From contig NZ_CP045732.1 in assembly GCF_016864235.1 (NCBI RefSeq), positions 62,001 to 126,000 of the forward strand: a DNA stretch of 64,000 nucleotides, given 5' to 3'. Below are positions 25,517 to 33,555 of the stretch, piece by piece (within the stretch, counting starts at the first letter, position 1; every line of letters starts with the position of its first letter). This DNA comes from Legionella sp. MW5194 (GTDB lineage Bacteria; Pseudomonadota; Gammaproteobacteria; Legionellales; Legionellaceae). The notes under the pieces were generated by a model. It had not been told where the DNA came from. It worked only from the letters and a program-made list of their open reading frames with translations, and did not search any database. The translations under genes and the position numbers were made by a program.

Positions 25517-26704
25517 ATGACACCCTTGATAAAGTGTGCTTTTGCACCTTTGCTCAGCCTGTTTATTTTTCTTCTCGGCGCTGGTTTTTTTTCAACCCTG
25601 CTGATTTTAAAAATGACCCTGGCGCAGGCTTCAACCTGGTTTATGGGGGCCGTAACCAGCGTGTTTTATATCGGTGTGGTGGCGGGTTCGCTTCGCACGG
25701 AATCGATCATTCTACGATTGGGGTATCGTTATGCCTATGGGTTTTTTGCGCTCATTCTGGCCTTGTGTTGTCTACTGCACGGATTCGTTTATGAGCCAGG
25801 CCTGTGGCTGATTTTGCGTTTTATTGCCGGCTTTGTGACGGCTGGCGTTTTTGTCGTCATTGAAAGCTGGTTGTTATCGGTGAGTTCGATCTGCAATCGT
25901 GGTCAGATCATGGCCTGGTACATGATTGCTTTTTACAGTGCCCAGAGTGTTAGCCAGTTTATTCTCTGCCTTAAAAACACCTCGCCCTTTTTTCTTTATG
26001 AACTGGCTGCGCTGCTCAGTGTGATTTCGATCAGTCCCATCGCTTTTTTAACCAGCAGTATTCCCAGGCTAACCTCGTCTTCCTCGATACCCAGGATCGT
26101 GTTGTTGAAAGCCTCCATACCGGGATTGACCGGGGCGTTGGTTTCAGGGCTGATTATGGGCGTTATCTATGGCTTGTTACCAGTTTACCTCAGCGCATTG
26201 TCAGGTGGGGTGTCCCTGGTAGCTACCTACATGTTTGCGGTAATATTTGGCGGCATGTTGTTGCAGTATCCCTTAGGAAAATGGTCTGATCAGGGTGATC
26301 GGCGTCAGGTCCTCATGCGAATTACCATACTGACTATTCTGACGCTGCTGTGTTTGACTGGCTTTAAAGGCCCATCGGGCTGGCTGTTTGGTTTTATGAT
26401 GCTTTTTGGCGGCCTTACCTTTGCACTCTACCCCATCAGTGTCAGTGATGCCTGTGATGCATTAGGCCCAGAGGACATTGTGGCGGCAACGCAAACCCTG
26501 CTGCTGGCCTACAGTGTGGGAGCCATGGTGGGGCCGGTTATCGCTTCATTTTTTATGCTGGAACTGGGGAACCGCGGGCTATTCATTTACTGCATCGTGA
26601 TTTGTGCAGCCACACTACCGATTTATGCAAGAAAAGAACGCCTTCAACCGGGCACGCTCATCAGGACAGGACGTCTTCCGCTTGATTTAAAGAAACCGGA
26701 TTGA
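25517..26704 (+). CDS. MFS transporter, YcaD-like
   Basis: Inner-membrane transporter of about 395 residues with 12 predicted helices in two sets of six, split by a loop with Ser/Pro-rich sequence around residues 180-200. Features typical of the YcaD-type branch are the ESWL motif in helix 5 and the WYMIAFYSAQS stretch after it; GKWSDQGDRRQVL is the MFS A-motif equivalent in the second half. The substrate is unknown. The ATG at 25517 was chosen because the preceding residues are basic and not membrane-like. Its 3' end overlaps the convergent gene at 26661 by 44 bases. Confidence 0.75.
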   Translation: MTPLIKCAFAPLLSLFIFLLGAGFFSTLLILKMTLAQASTWFMGAVTSVFYIGVVAGSLRTESIILRLGYRYAYGFFALILALCCLLHGFVYEPGLWLILRFIAGFVTAGVFVVIESWLLSVSSICNRGQIMAWYMIAFYSAQSVSQFILCLKNTSPFFLYELAALLSVISISPIAFLTSSIPRLTSSSSIPRIVLLKASIPGLTGALVSGLIMGVIYGLLPVYLSALSGGVSLVATYMFAVIFGGMLLQYPLGKWSDQGDRRQVLMRITILTILTLLCLTGFKGPSGWLFGFMMLFGGLTFALYPISVSDACDALGPEDIVAATQTLLLAYSVGAMVGPVIASFFMLELGNRGLFIYCIVICAATLPIYARKERLQPGTLIRTGRLPLDLKKPD

Positions 26705-27398
26705 GCAGCCACTGAATCTGTGTATTAAGATCAATTTCTATCTGCGAAGGTTCTTCGATGTCTCGCGATTCGTAGGCATTTTCTTCAGGAAACGTACTGC
26801 TAAAGTCCCGCATTCGCTGTTGCCGCTGTTCATGCAGCCAGACAATTTGCGGTGAGAAAAGCCTCAGCATGCCCTGCACCCAGCGATCCAGCACCTGCCA
26901 GTAATCGCTGTCGTTAAGCGTCATTTTAAAGCGTTTGATAAACCCGGCGACATGACGGGCATCGTAAATGATATCGGAAGCAACCCAGCGGTTGACGGTA
27001 AACAGGCGGATGGGTTGTCCGTAACAATTCATGGCAATGGCAACCAGATGGGTCATGGGATTGTCGATGTATTTATCCCAGTCAGGCAAGGTAGTGGGTT
27101 TAATCCGTGCCGGAATGCCTTTATACCTCAGAAAACAATGGAAATGCCCATGCTCCATGCTTTCAAAATTTTCACGATGGCAGTGGTAGAAATACTGAGC
27201 TCCCGTTTGATGATCAATGCGATCGCCTTTGGGGTAATGATTCATGGAGATGTGTTTACGCTTTTTCTCAAGGGTGTAGTGAATGATATTCCTGCCCCTG
27301 GCTGTCGTCATCTGTTGCTGGGTTTCAAGCACCTGCCTTGCAGCACGCAGCAATTGGGATTGTTGAAAAGAACTTAGGCCTGGAAAAGAAAAATTCAT
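26661..27398 (-). CDS. His-rich putative metalloprotein (possibly DUF6969-like)
   Basis: 245-residue soluble protein without signal peptide. The central region carries a dense His/Cys/Glu cluster, YHCHRENFESMEHGHFHCF (about residues 70-88), followed by LVAIAMNCYGQPIRLFTVNRWV. The HGHFH motif suggests a metal site, but no characterised enzyme matches. It may belong to the family I know as DUF6969; that link is uncertain. It lies just downstream of the secreted (Cys-X-Gly)10 peptide gene on the same strand, separated by a perfect hairpin that may lower its expression relative to the peptide. Acting on that peptide is a hypothesis. Confidence 0.5.
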   Translation of the reverse strand: MNFSFPGLSSFQQSQLLRAARQVLETQQQMTTARGRNIIHYTLEKKRKHISMNHYPKGDRIDHQTGAQYFYHCHRENFESMEHGHFHCFLRYKGIPARIKPTTLPDWDKYIDNPMTHLVAIAMNCYGQPIRLFTVNRWVASDIIYDARHVAGFIKRFKMTLNDSDYWQVLDRWVQGMLRLFSPQIVWLHEQRQQRMRDFSSTFPEENAYESRDIEEPSQIEIDLNTQIQWLLNPVSLNQAEDVLS

Positions 27399-27426
27399 GG
27401 GTCATGTCGTTAAAAGAGAAGAAGCA

Positions 27427-27456
27427 CAGGGAAACAGCCGCTATGACTGTTTCCCT
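27427..27456 (-). terminator. Intercistronic hairpin after the Cys-rich peptide gene
   Basis: Perfect 11-base-pair stem (27427-27437 with 27446-27456) with an 8-base loop, eight bases past the peptide stop codon. On the reverse strand it is followed by a pyrimidine- and U-rich stretch. It looks like a Rho-independent or partial terminator between the peptide gene and the gene at 27398. Confidence 0.65.
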
Positions 27457-27464
27457 GACATGAA

Positions 27465-27668
27465 TCAACTGCCGCTGCAACCGCCACAGCCTTTGCAACC
27501 GCCGCAACCTTTGCAGCCGTTACACCCTTTGCAGCCTTTACAACCATTACAACCATTACAACCCGTTACTTGAGTGCCTGCAGTATCATTAGCATAGGCA
27601 GCAGGAGCGACCGTAGCAGCAGATAACGCAGTTAATAAAGCGGCAACAGCAACCGTTGATTTTTTCAT
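27465..27668 (-). CDS. Secreted (Cys-X-Gly)10 peptide
   Basis: 67-residue precursor. Residues 1-26 form a signal peptide ending in AYA. The mature part starts NDTAGTQVTG and then has ten perfect Cys-X-Gly triplets (Cys at 37 and every third residue to 64; X is Asn, Lys, Gly or Ser), ending GS. Glycine and cysteine codons vary along the array, so the pattern seems kept by selection on the protein. Such a peptide could bind metal, form disulfide polymers, or be modified like Cys-rich RiPP metallophore precursors (HvfA/Buf type), though no DUF692 gene is nearby. The start was chosen at the ATG fitting the signal peptide; the longer frame upstream lacks a signal. Confidence 0.75.
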   Translation of the reverse strand: MKKSTVAVAALLTALSAATVAPAAYANDTAGTQVTGCNGCNGCKGCKGCNGCKGCGGCKGCGGCSGS

Positions 27669-27910
27669 GATAAGTCTTCCTTGAAAGTAGTTAAGAACAT
27701 GAAGCCACTTAAAGAGTAGCAGAAAAAAAATAAATTTTCTTTCCTCCCTCATAAAAAAATGGGCCTTTTTTAAAGAGGTTATGGACAGTGTGTTAAAAGT
27801 TAGCAAAGAGCGTTTCGAAAGAAATCAGAGGGCAGGGAAACAGAGGGTGGAATTAAGACTGGGGAGCCTGATTGGCATTGCCAGAATTCGTGGGATTCGT
27901 TGAACCGGTG

Positions 27911-28123
27911 TTATTGGCCGGCGTATTTTGCTGGCTGGGATTGGTTTGATTTCGTATCAGTCGTTTGCTGCTGACTGGGTTGGCTGGGATTCGCCGCATT
28001 GGCATCCGCGTATGTCTGGGTTTGTGACGCCTGGGATTGAGCGCTGGCCTCTGCATTGGCATTGGGTTGGGCAGAAACAGCGGTTGCAGCGAAAGCGGCC
28101 AATAAAGCAATTACTTTTTTCAT
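27911..28123 (-). CDS. Small exported Gln/Asn/Ala-rich protein, possibly frameshifted
   Basis: 70 residues: signal peptide MKKVIALLAAFAATAVSA, then a low-complexity mature part rich in Gln, Asn, Ala, Ser and Thr with no cysteine. The adjacent frame continues past this stop to 27853 with the same composition (NQTNPSQQNTPANN and onward), suggesting that a one-base insertion near 27950, within a short A-run, truncated an originally longer protein of about 89 residues; a sequencing error is also possible. The signal peptide resembles that of the Cys-rich peptide next door. Confidence 0.6.
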   Translation of the reverse strand: MKKVIALLAAFAATAVSAQPNANAEASAQSQASQTQTYADANAANPSQPSQQQTTDTKSNQSQPAKYAGQ

Positions 28124-28249
28124 GATCTCTCCATCGATTTTTCATTTGGGAATGCCTCTGGCCGACAGCACATCAAGAGGCAGATTCACTCTAGCGGTTA
28201 TTGGCTGAATTTGACAAGAGTTTCTTTTTTATCAAGCAATTAGTTAGGT

Positions 28250-28678
28250 TCACACCAGTGATTTGACGGCAAGAAGGTATTGATTTTCATCTGGATAACT
28301 GGCGGTACATTGCGCCTGCCAGAGGCATTCAGCCAGTTTCTCAAGCAGCAGGTGTTCAACCACCAGCCTCTCCTGGTATTTGGTGAGTAATTGTTGATAA
28401 ACCGCGACAATGCCTGCTGGACGATTCGTGGCCAATTGATCGCGAACTGCCAGATGAAGACCCATGTGCAGGAAGGGATTGGTCTGACCTAATTCGGGAA
28501 AATAAGCCTGTTCGTTTTCGGGGGTGGCATTTTCCAGCATGGGCTGGTATTCAGGATGATCGGCAATGACATTGACAATCTGCTGTTCCAGAGGCAATAA
28601 GGGTTGGGCATTGCGGTGTTTATGCCAGCTTGCATAAAACATCTGCCGGGTGTCTTTCACATTGTCGCCGTAGAACAT
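28250..28678 (-). CDS. DUF1841 family protein
   Basis: 142-residue cytoplasmic protein of the DUF1841 family, widespread in gamma- and betaproteobacteria with unknown function. The diagnostic segment is NPFLHMGLHLAVRDQLATNRPAG near residues 73-95, and the N-terminus MFYGDNVKDTRQMFYASW is also typical. GAGG lies six bases before the ATG. It diverges from the unknown gene at 28947. Confidence 0.85.
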   Translation of the reverse strand: MFYGDNVKDTRQMFYASWHKHRNAQPLLPLEQQIVNVIADHPEYQPMLENATPENEQAYFPELGQTNPFLHMGLHLAVRDQLATNRPAGIVAVYQQLLTKYQERLVVEHLLLEKLAECLWQAQCTASYPDENQYLLAVKSLV

Positions 28679-28752
28679 GGTTGCCTCGCTTTGCCAAAAC
28701 GTTGAGTTTACTGCATTGAATCGTTAACAACAAACGCAATCTGCTGGAATTG

Positions 28753-28782
28753 TTGACAATCACGCGCCGCGTGTGAGATAGT
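28753..28782 (+). promoter_or_regulatory. Promoter with palindrome in its 18-base spacer
   Basis: TTGACA (28753-28758) and GATAGT (28777-28782) are separated by 18 bases. Inside the spacer lies CACGCG-C-CGCGTG (28761-28773), a perfect dyad. A regulator bound there could act as MerR-type activators do on long spacers or simply block polymerase. The probable target is the gene at 28947, which would have a leader of about 155 bases containing a GTGTC/GACAC stem. Confidence 0.45.
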
Positions 28783-28946
28783 TTCCCCTGCGAGGTTGGA
28801 CTTGCTATGTGTCATTCCACTGGGTCAATTGGCGACACACTGATTGGCCCTTTCTATTTCTGCGTACCCTCTTTTATTGGTATCTTTTTCTTCAATTTAG
28901 CCGAATAATGTGATTATATCGAGGTTTTCAATGGACGGAGATTCTC

Positions 28947-29636
28947 ATGCGATTTTTTACAGGCTTTTTTAACCCGACTGTTTCTGGCCAGCAAACCGAC
29001 CGGTTTGTCAAACCGGACAGTGATTTTGATTATCAATCCACTACGCATATAAAAATCGTCAATCAGCAGGTGGAGCGTTTCAGCAAGGCATTGGCCGACT
29101 TGCAGACCGTTGATGCTCATATCCTTGCCGGCACTGGGGTTGCCGTCGTTTCGTGGTTGACCTGCGGGTTTCTCCCTCTGGTAACGGTGGGAATGGTCGC
29201 CAGTACCTACGTTGGTTATTGCGCCCACTCTCGCAAAGAATATGCCAGTGATTACAAAAAAGCCCTTGAGGATTTAATTGCTGTTTATCAATGGGCGATG
29301 GGTAAAAACAGCGACAAGATGTGGTACAAGCTCGGCACCCCGGAACTTCAGAACCTCATTGTAACACTGGGTCCCTGGGTGAATACCGACACCATCCATA
29401 CCTGGAGAAAGGAGGATCTGCAACCTTCAACGCTGGCTAAATTCACAACTGGCCGGCGCACTGACGTTTCGGAAGAAACCGAAAGGCAATTGCTTCGTCT
29501 TTCAGAGGGTATACACATGAATTCAGCTCAATTCCGTCTCTACGGTGAAGGGAGTGTGGATACCTTGTTGAGCAGCATCAAGGACAATGCCATGGAAAAA
29601 ATAACGCAACTGACTATGGGCCCTAAACAATCCTAG
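28947..29636 (+). CDS. Unknown membrane-hairpin protein
   Basis: 229 residues, no recognised family. A hydrophobic hairpin at about residues 57-92 (HILAGTGVAVVSWLTCGFL, then VTVGMVASTYVGYC) is flanked by soluble helical regions, so both ends may face the same side of a membrane. There is no signal peptide. The start is preceded by GGACGGAG. The last codons abut those of the convergent exporter gene at 29638. It could be a lineage-specific housekeeping membrane protein or an effector. Confidence 0.5.
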   Translation: MRFFTGFFNPTVSGQQTDRFVKPDSDFDYQSTTHIKIVNQQVERFSKALADLQTVDAHILAGTGVAVVSWLTCGFLPLVTVGMVASTYVGYCAHSRKEYASDYKKALEDLIAVYQWAMGKNSDKMWYKLGTPELQNLIVTLGPWVNTDTIHTWRKEDLQPSTLAKFTTGRRTDVSEETERQLLRLSEGIHMNSAQFRLYGEGSVDTLLSSIKDNAMEKITQLTMGPKQS

Positions 29637-29637
29637 A

Positions 29638-30246
29638 TTAAAACTGGCTTCCAGCCAGTTTGAGGCTCAAACAGATCATCAGCAGGCCGCTGCACAACTC
29701 CACGCGCCGCCAGACAGCGGTGCGGGACAACACGTCGGAAAAATAATGGGTCGTGAATGTCAGTGAACTGAACCATAACAGGCTGGAAGTGGCCACTCCC
29801 AGTACAAAGGCTTTTTGATGTTCTGGGAATTGGGCGCTGTTGGTGCCGATAATGACTAGGGAATCAATAATGGCATGGGGATTAAGCAGGCTGAATCCCA
29901 AGGCGAGTAGAATAATTTGTAAGCGATTGCTGCCTTGCTGCTCGGGCAACTGCGATGTTGCCGATGGCGAATGAAAGGCATTTTTTAACGCCTGACTGCC
30001 ATAATACATCAGAAAAGCCACTCCAAACCACGTCATTCCTACTTTAAATTGCGGGTGCAATTCCAGGACATGGTATAAGCCTGCTACGCTGCCGCAGACT
30101 AATATAAGGTCGCAACAGAAACACACCAGCGCAGACAGGATGGCGTGTCGACGTTGTGCGCCCTGGCGAATCAAGAACACATTTTGAGGGCCTAAGGCCA
30201 TGATCAGGGAGAGACCGAGTACTAAACCATTAAAATAAACCAACAT
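29638..30246 (-). CDS. LysE/ArgO family amino-acid exporter
   Basis: 202-residue inner-membrane exporter with about six helices. The N-terminal GLSLIMALGPQNVFLIRQG motif is the LysE/ArgO signature; SLLNPHAIIDSLVIIGT in the middle is also conserved. These proteins export arginine or lysine and relieve accumulation from peptide uptake. Start at the ATG at 30246, with GAGGAGG eight bases upstream. It is divergent from an ArgP-like regulator, the same arrangement as lysE-lysG, so ArgP probably controls it. Confidence 0.88.
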   Translation of the reverse strand: MLVYFNGLVLGLSLIMALGPQNVFLIRQGAQRRHAILSALVCFCCDLILVCGSVAGLYHVLELHPQFKVGMTWFGVAFLMYYGSQALKNAFHSPSATSQLPEQQGSNRLQIILLALGFSLLNPHAIIDSLVIIGTNSAQFPEHQKAFVLGVATSSLLWFSSLTFTTHYFSDVLSRTAVWRRVELCSGLLMICLSLKLAGSQF

Positions 30247-30310
30247 GATTATTTCCTCCTCAAATTGCGAATCCATGCATTATCCCTGAAAGCAGGCTAT
30301 TATAGAAATT

Positions 30311-30326
30311 AATAATTTTGATTATT
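30311..30326. promoter_or_regulatory. Candidate LysR-type operator
   Basis: AATAAT-TTTG-ATTATT is an imperfectly centred dyad in the intergenic region between the exporter and its regulator, 14 bases before the argP start. It fits autoregulation by the LysR-type protein. Confidence 0.35.
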
Positions 30327-30340
30327 GATAAATTTTGCTT

Positions 30341-31225
30341 ATGAGACTTGATCATCGTGGATTGCAGGCTTTAGATGCTGTCATTCAAACCCAGAGTTTT
30401 GCCGCCGCTGCCCAGCAATTGTTTATTACTCAACCAGCGATAAGCCAGCGCATCAAACAACTGGAAGTCATGATGGGGCAGCCGTTGCTGATTCGAACGC
30501 ATCCCTACAGGGCGACTCCCCTGGGTGAAAAAATGCTGGGCTTGCTTCGCCGCATTCATCTGTTGGAAGAGCACTTTCTTCAGGAAATTGAACAGGATTT
30601 GCCTGCTCGGTTGTCGGTAGCCCTTAATCGTGACAGTTTGGAAACCTGGTTTACTCATTTACTGGCGGATTTGCGCTTTCTTGAAAAAGTGAATCTCGAC
30701 ATCATTACCGATGATCAGGAATTAACACTGGATTATTTTCGCAAGGGGGCGGTTTCCGCTTGTGTGTCGAGTCATGATAAAGCGTTACCCGGTTGCGAAT
30801 GCGTTCTGTTAGGGCACATGGATTATTTGCTGGTCGCCTCGCCCGCGTTTATTGAACGCTACTTCGCGAATGATGCCGCAATGGAAGACAATCTCTACCA
30901 CGCGCCTCTGCTGGTTTTTGACAGCCGTGATCGTCTGCACGAACGCTTTTTTACTCACTTCTTTAACAAAGCCCTGCTACCCAAGCGTTACAATATGGTC
31001 CCTTCTGTGCAGGGGTTCAGGGAGTTTGCGATCCAGGGGTATGGCTTTGGCCTTATTCCAAGCCTCGATATCACCCGCGAACTGGCACAAGGCGTTCTCA
31101 AGGAAATCTGCCCTGGCAAACGCTGGCTTATGCCGCTGTATTGGCATTACTGGCAATTGCCAGCGCTCCATTACCAGGAATTCATTGAGACAATTATCCA
31201 GGGCGCCGGCCGTTACCTCATTTGA
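30341..31225 (+). CDS. argP: LysR-type regulator ArgP/LysG
   Basis: 294 residues. The N-terminal winged helix-turn-helix (about 1-60) contains SFAAAAQQLFITQPAISQRIKQLE, very close to ArgP/IciA. The C-terminal substrate-binding domain senses amino acids; ArgP responds to arginine and lysine. It diverges from the LysE/ArgO exporter. The start at 30341 gives MRLDHRGLQALDAV, the usual ArgP opening; a TTG two codons upstream is unlikely. Confidence 0.85.
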   Translation: MRLDHRGLQALDAVIQTQSFAAAAQQLFITQPAISQRIKQLEVMMGQPLLIRTHPYRATPLGEKMLGLLRRIHLLEEHFLQEIEQDLPARLSVALNRDSLETWFTHLLADLRFLEKVNLDIITDDQELTLDYFRKGAVSACVSSHDKALPGCECVLLGHMDYLLVASPAFIERYFANDAAMEDNLYHAPLLVFDSRDRLHERFFTHFFNKALLPKRYNMVPSVQGFREFAIQGYGFGLIPSLDITRELAQGVLKEICPGKRWLMPLYWHYWQLPALHYQEFIETIIQGAGRYLI

Positions 31226-31229
31226 GGCG

Positions 31230-31583
31230 CTAGTCAAGGCCAACCATGATTTTCCCCTCCTCGATACGGGTGGGATAAATCGTTAAAGACTTGGATGAGC
31301 TGACTTTCCCTAACAGTTTACCAATCGCGGGCGGCCAGGGAGACCAGCAGGCAACTTTGCCGCTGTCTAAATCAAATTCACTTTTATGAAAAGGACAGAC
31401 AATGGTGTTTTGCTCGGTGATTGTGCCTTTCGTCAGCGGCAGTTTGAAATGTGGGCACTGCGACGACAACGCATGGACTTTGTCCTTGTGCCACAGGAAC
31501 AGGATTTTGTTGCCGTCAATGTTGGCCACATGCCGTTGTTGATTCCGCAACTGCTCCAATGCGAGTGCTTCCTTCCAGATCAT
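31230..31583 (-). CDS. Small Rieske [2Fe-2S] protein
   Basis: 117-residue cytoplasmic Rieske ferredoxin-like protein. Cluster ligands lie in CPHF (about 44-47) and CPFHKSEFD (about 64-72), each with the Cys-X-His or Cys-X2-His arrangement. Similar small proteins are NirD-like or dioxygenase ferredoxin components, but no partner oxygenase or nitrite reductase is adjacent. Start at the ATG at 31583 with AGGGAGA upstream. It is convergent with argP and divergent from the cytochrome gene at 31796. Confidence 0.82.
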   Translation of the reverse strand: MIWKEALALEQLRNQQRHVANIDGNKILFLWHKDKVHALSSQCPHFKLPLTKGTITEQNTIVCPFHKSEFDLDSGKVACWSPWPPAIGKLLGKVSSSKSLTIYPTRIEEGKIMVGLD

Positions 31584-31795
31584 GATGATTCTCCCTTCAA
31601 AGAAAGCCAGCAGAATACCATCCAGGGACAAAGAAGTCAGTCAAAAAAACCATTTTGTGTAAATAAAAAGCAATTTAATGCCATTTAATAAATACTGCAG
31701 CAATCATCATTGCAAGTTCTCCACCGAGGGGTATAAAATGCTTGATTATTTTTCTTGTCTGTCGCTGTTTAAGGTAAGCATATTAAGGAGGGGGC

Positions 31796-33466
31796 GTGCG
31801 CTCTTTGTTGAAAAACAACGCAATTTTTGCGATTTTGTTCATGAGTGTGATTTCATTCGTCAATGCATCGTACGCTGCGAAAGCCAAGGATGAAACCTCA
31901 AAAGCAGCGGTTGAATCGGTGTCCACGCCAAACGAGGCACAATCAATCGTCCCGGAAGAAGTGAAACCGATTCCCAAACAGGACGTGACAGCAGAAACAG
32001 GAACGCAACAGGAAAAAATCGCGGAGCCCCTGATTGACGGGTATTACCCTGCTTACCCCCAAACCAAAGCGCCAGCGGATGACGTTCAGAAAAAACTAAT
32101 TGAGCACGGCGAATACCTGGCTAAAATGGGCGATTGCATCGCTTGCCACACCAATGTGAAGGGGGGTACGCCTGCGTTTGCCGGGGGATTGCCGATCAAT
32201 ACGCCTTTTGGTACGTTTTACAGCCCCAACATTACCCCGGATAAAGAAACCGGTATTGGTAACTGGACTGAAGCCGATTTTATCCGTGCCATGAGAGAAG
32301 GTCGTGATCCCAAGGGCAGAAATTATTTCCCGGTTTTCCCCTACATTTACTTCTCAAAGACCACCGACAACGATTTACGCGCGCTTTATGCGTATTTCAT
32401 GAGTCTTCCGCCAGTGAAGCAGGAAAATAAATCGCTTCCTTTCCCATTTAATGTGCCCGGAGCCCGGTTTTCATTGTGGGGATGGAATTTGCTGTTCTTC
32501 TTCCCGGAGGAAGACACCATTGACTACCAAAGTGACAAATCGCCGGCCTGGAACCGCGGCAAATACATTGTTGACAGTTTGGGGCATTGCAGTATGTGCC
32601 ATACACCGCTTAACATTTTTGGCGCACCAAAGGATCGCTATTATTTAACCGGCAGCTTCATTGATGGTTACTGGGCTCCCAACATTACCAAATTCGGTTT
32701 GCGTTCAGCGAGCCGCTATGAAGTGGCGGATGTGTTCCTGAAAGGGCAGCTCATCAATCGCGCTGGCCCCGTCGCAGGCCCCATGGCCGAGGTTAATCAC
32801 AACAGTTTGAGTTATCTGACCGAAGAAGATCGTCTGGCCATTGCAACCTATTTAAAGACGGTTGTCAGTGAAGAGTCTCTTGGGGTTTCACCGTCCGAGC
32901 AACAACCCACGCTGAAACGCGGTAAACAGGTTTATGTCAATGCATGCATCATTTGCCATCAGGATAATAAAATGGGCGCTCCAGTCATCGGGGATGGTGC
33001 AAACTGGTATCGTCGCCTCAAAGACAGCGGCCTCACCGGATTGTATCGCCATGCCATTAACGGGTATAACAGCATGCCGGTTAAAGGCGCCTGCGTAACC
33101 TGCAGCGACAACGACATCATGGCGGCCACGGATTATATTTTAAACAAATCGCTGTCCCGCTCCCAGTGGACGGATTTGGACAATGCCGGTTCTCAAAAAT
33201 ACCCGTCCAATGGCAAGGATGTCTACAATGAAAACTGCGGCATGTGCCACGACGACGGCAAACAAGGCGCGCCAAAAATTGGCGACAAAGCCATCTGGAA
33301 ACCCCTGCTGCAGAAAAACATGGATGTCTTAATCAAGCAGACAGTAAGTGGTGAATACCATCCGAAAAACGGGGGCTGCAAGCATTGCACAACAGGGGAA
33401 GTGATTGAAGCAATCAAATACATGGTGAGCCAATCGAAGGAAGAGGGTAACTATTCCTTGTGGTAA
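31796..33466 (+). CDS. Tetrahaem cytochrome c
   Basis: 556-residue exported cytochrome with four CxxCH haem sites (residues 114-118, 265-269, 384-388, 481-485). A signal anchor (1-27) and an acidic linker come first. Residues 95-350 form a dihaem region like the cytochrome subunit of membrane alcohol dehydrogenases (GEYLAKMGDCIACH, SPNITPD). The last 200 residues are two cytochrome c5-like domains, each with an extra disulfide-type pair (CVTC 433-436, CKHC 528-531). The start is GTG behind AAGGAGGGGG. It leads the coxB-coxA-cox11-coxC operon and probably feeds electrons to the oxidase. Confidence 0.85.
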   Translation: MRSLLKNNAIFAILFMSVISFVNASYAAKAKDETSKAAVESVSTPNEAQSIVPEEVKPIPKQDVTAETGTQQEKIAEPLIDGYYPAYPQTKAPADDVQKKLIEHGEYLAKMGDCIACHTNVKGGTPAFAGGLPINTPFGTFYSPNITPDKETGIGNWTEADFIRAMREGRDPKGRNYFPVFPYIYFSKTTDNDLRALYAYFMSLPPVKQENKSLPFPFNVPGARFSLWGWNLLFFFPEEDTIDYQSDKSPAWNRGKYIVDSLGHCSMCHTPLNIFGAPKDRYYLTGSFIDGYWAPNITKFGLRSASRYEVADVFLKGQLINRAGPVAGPMAEVNHNSLSYLTEEDRLAIATYLKTVVSEESLGVSPSEQQPTLKRGKQVYVNACIICHQDNKMGAPVIGDGANWYRRLKDSGLTGLYRHAINGYNSMPVKGACVTCSDNDIMAATDYILNKSLSRSQWTDLDNAGSQKYPSNGKDVYNENCGMCHDDGKQGAPKIGDKAIWKPLLQKNMDVLIKQTVSGEYHPKNGGCKHCTTGEVIEAIKYMVSQSKEEGNYSLW

Positions 33467-33510
33467 AGGCGATTGTGATAAGCAGAGTCATTAACAAAAA
33501 TTAATCATCA

Positions 33511-33530
33511 GGCTGGTTACCCAACCAGCC
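33511..33530 (+). other. Intercistronic hairpin before coxB
   Basis: Perfect 8-base-pair stem with a 4-base loop between the cytochrome and coxB genes, ending 25 bases before the coxB start. There is no U-run, so it more likely affects mRNA processing or stability than termination. Confidence 0.45.
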
Positions 33531-33555
33531 AATAATAATAAGGTGAGGAATGGGG

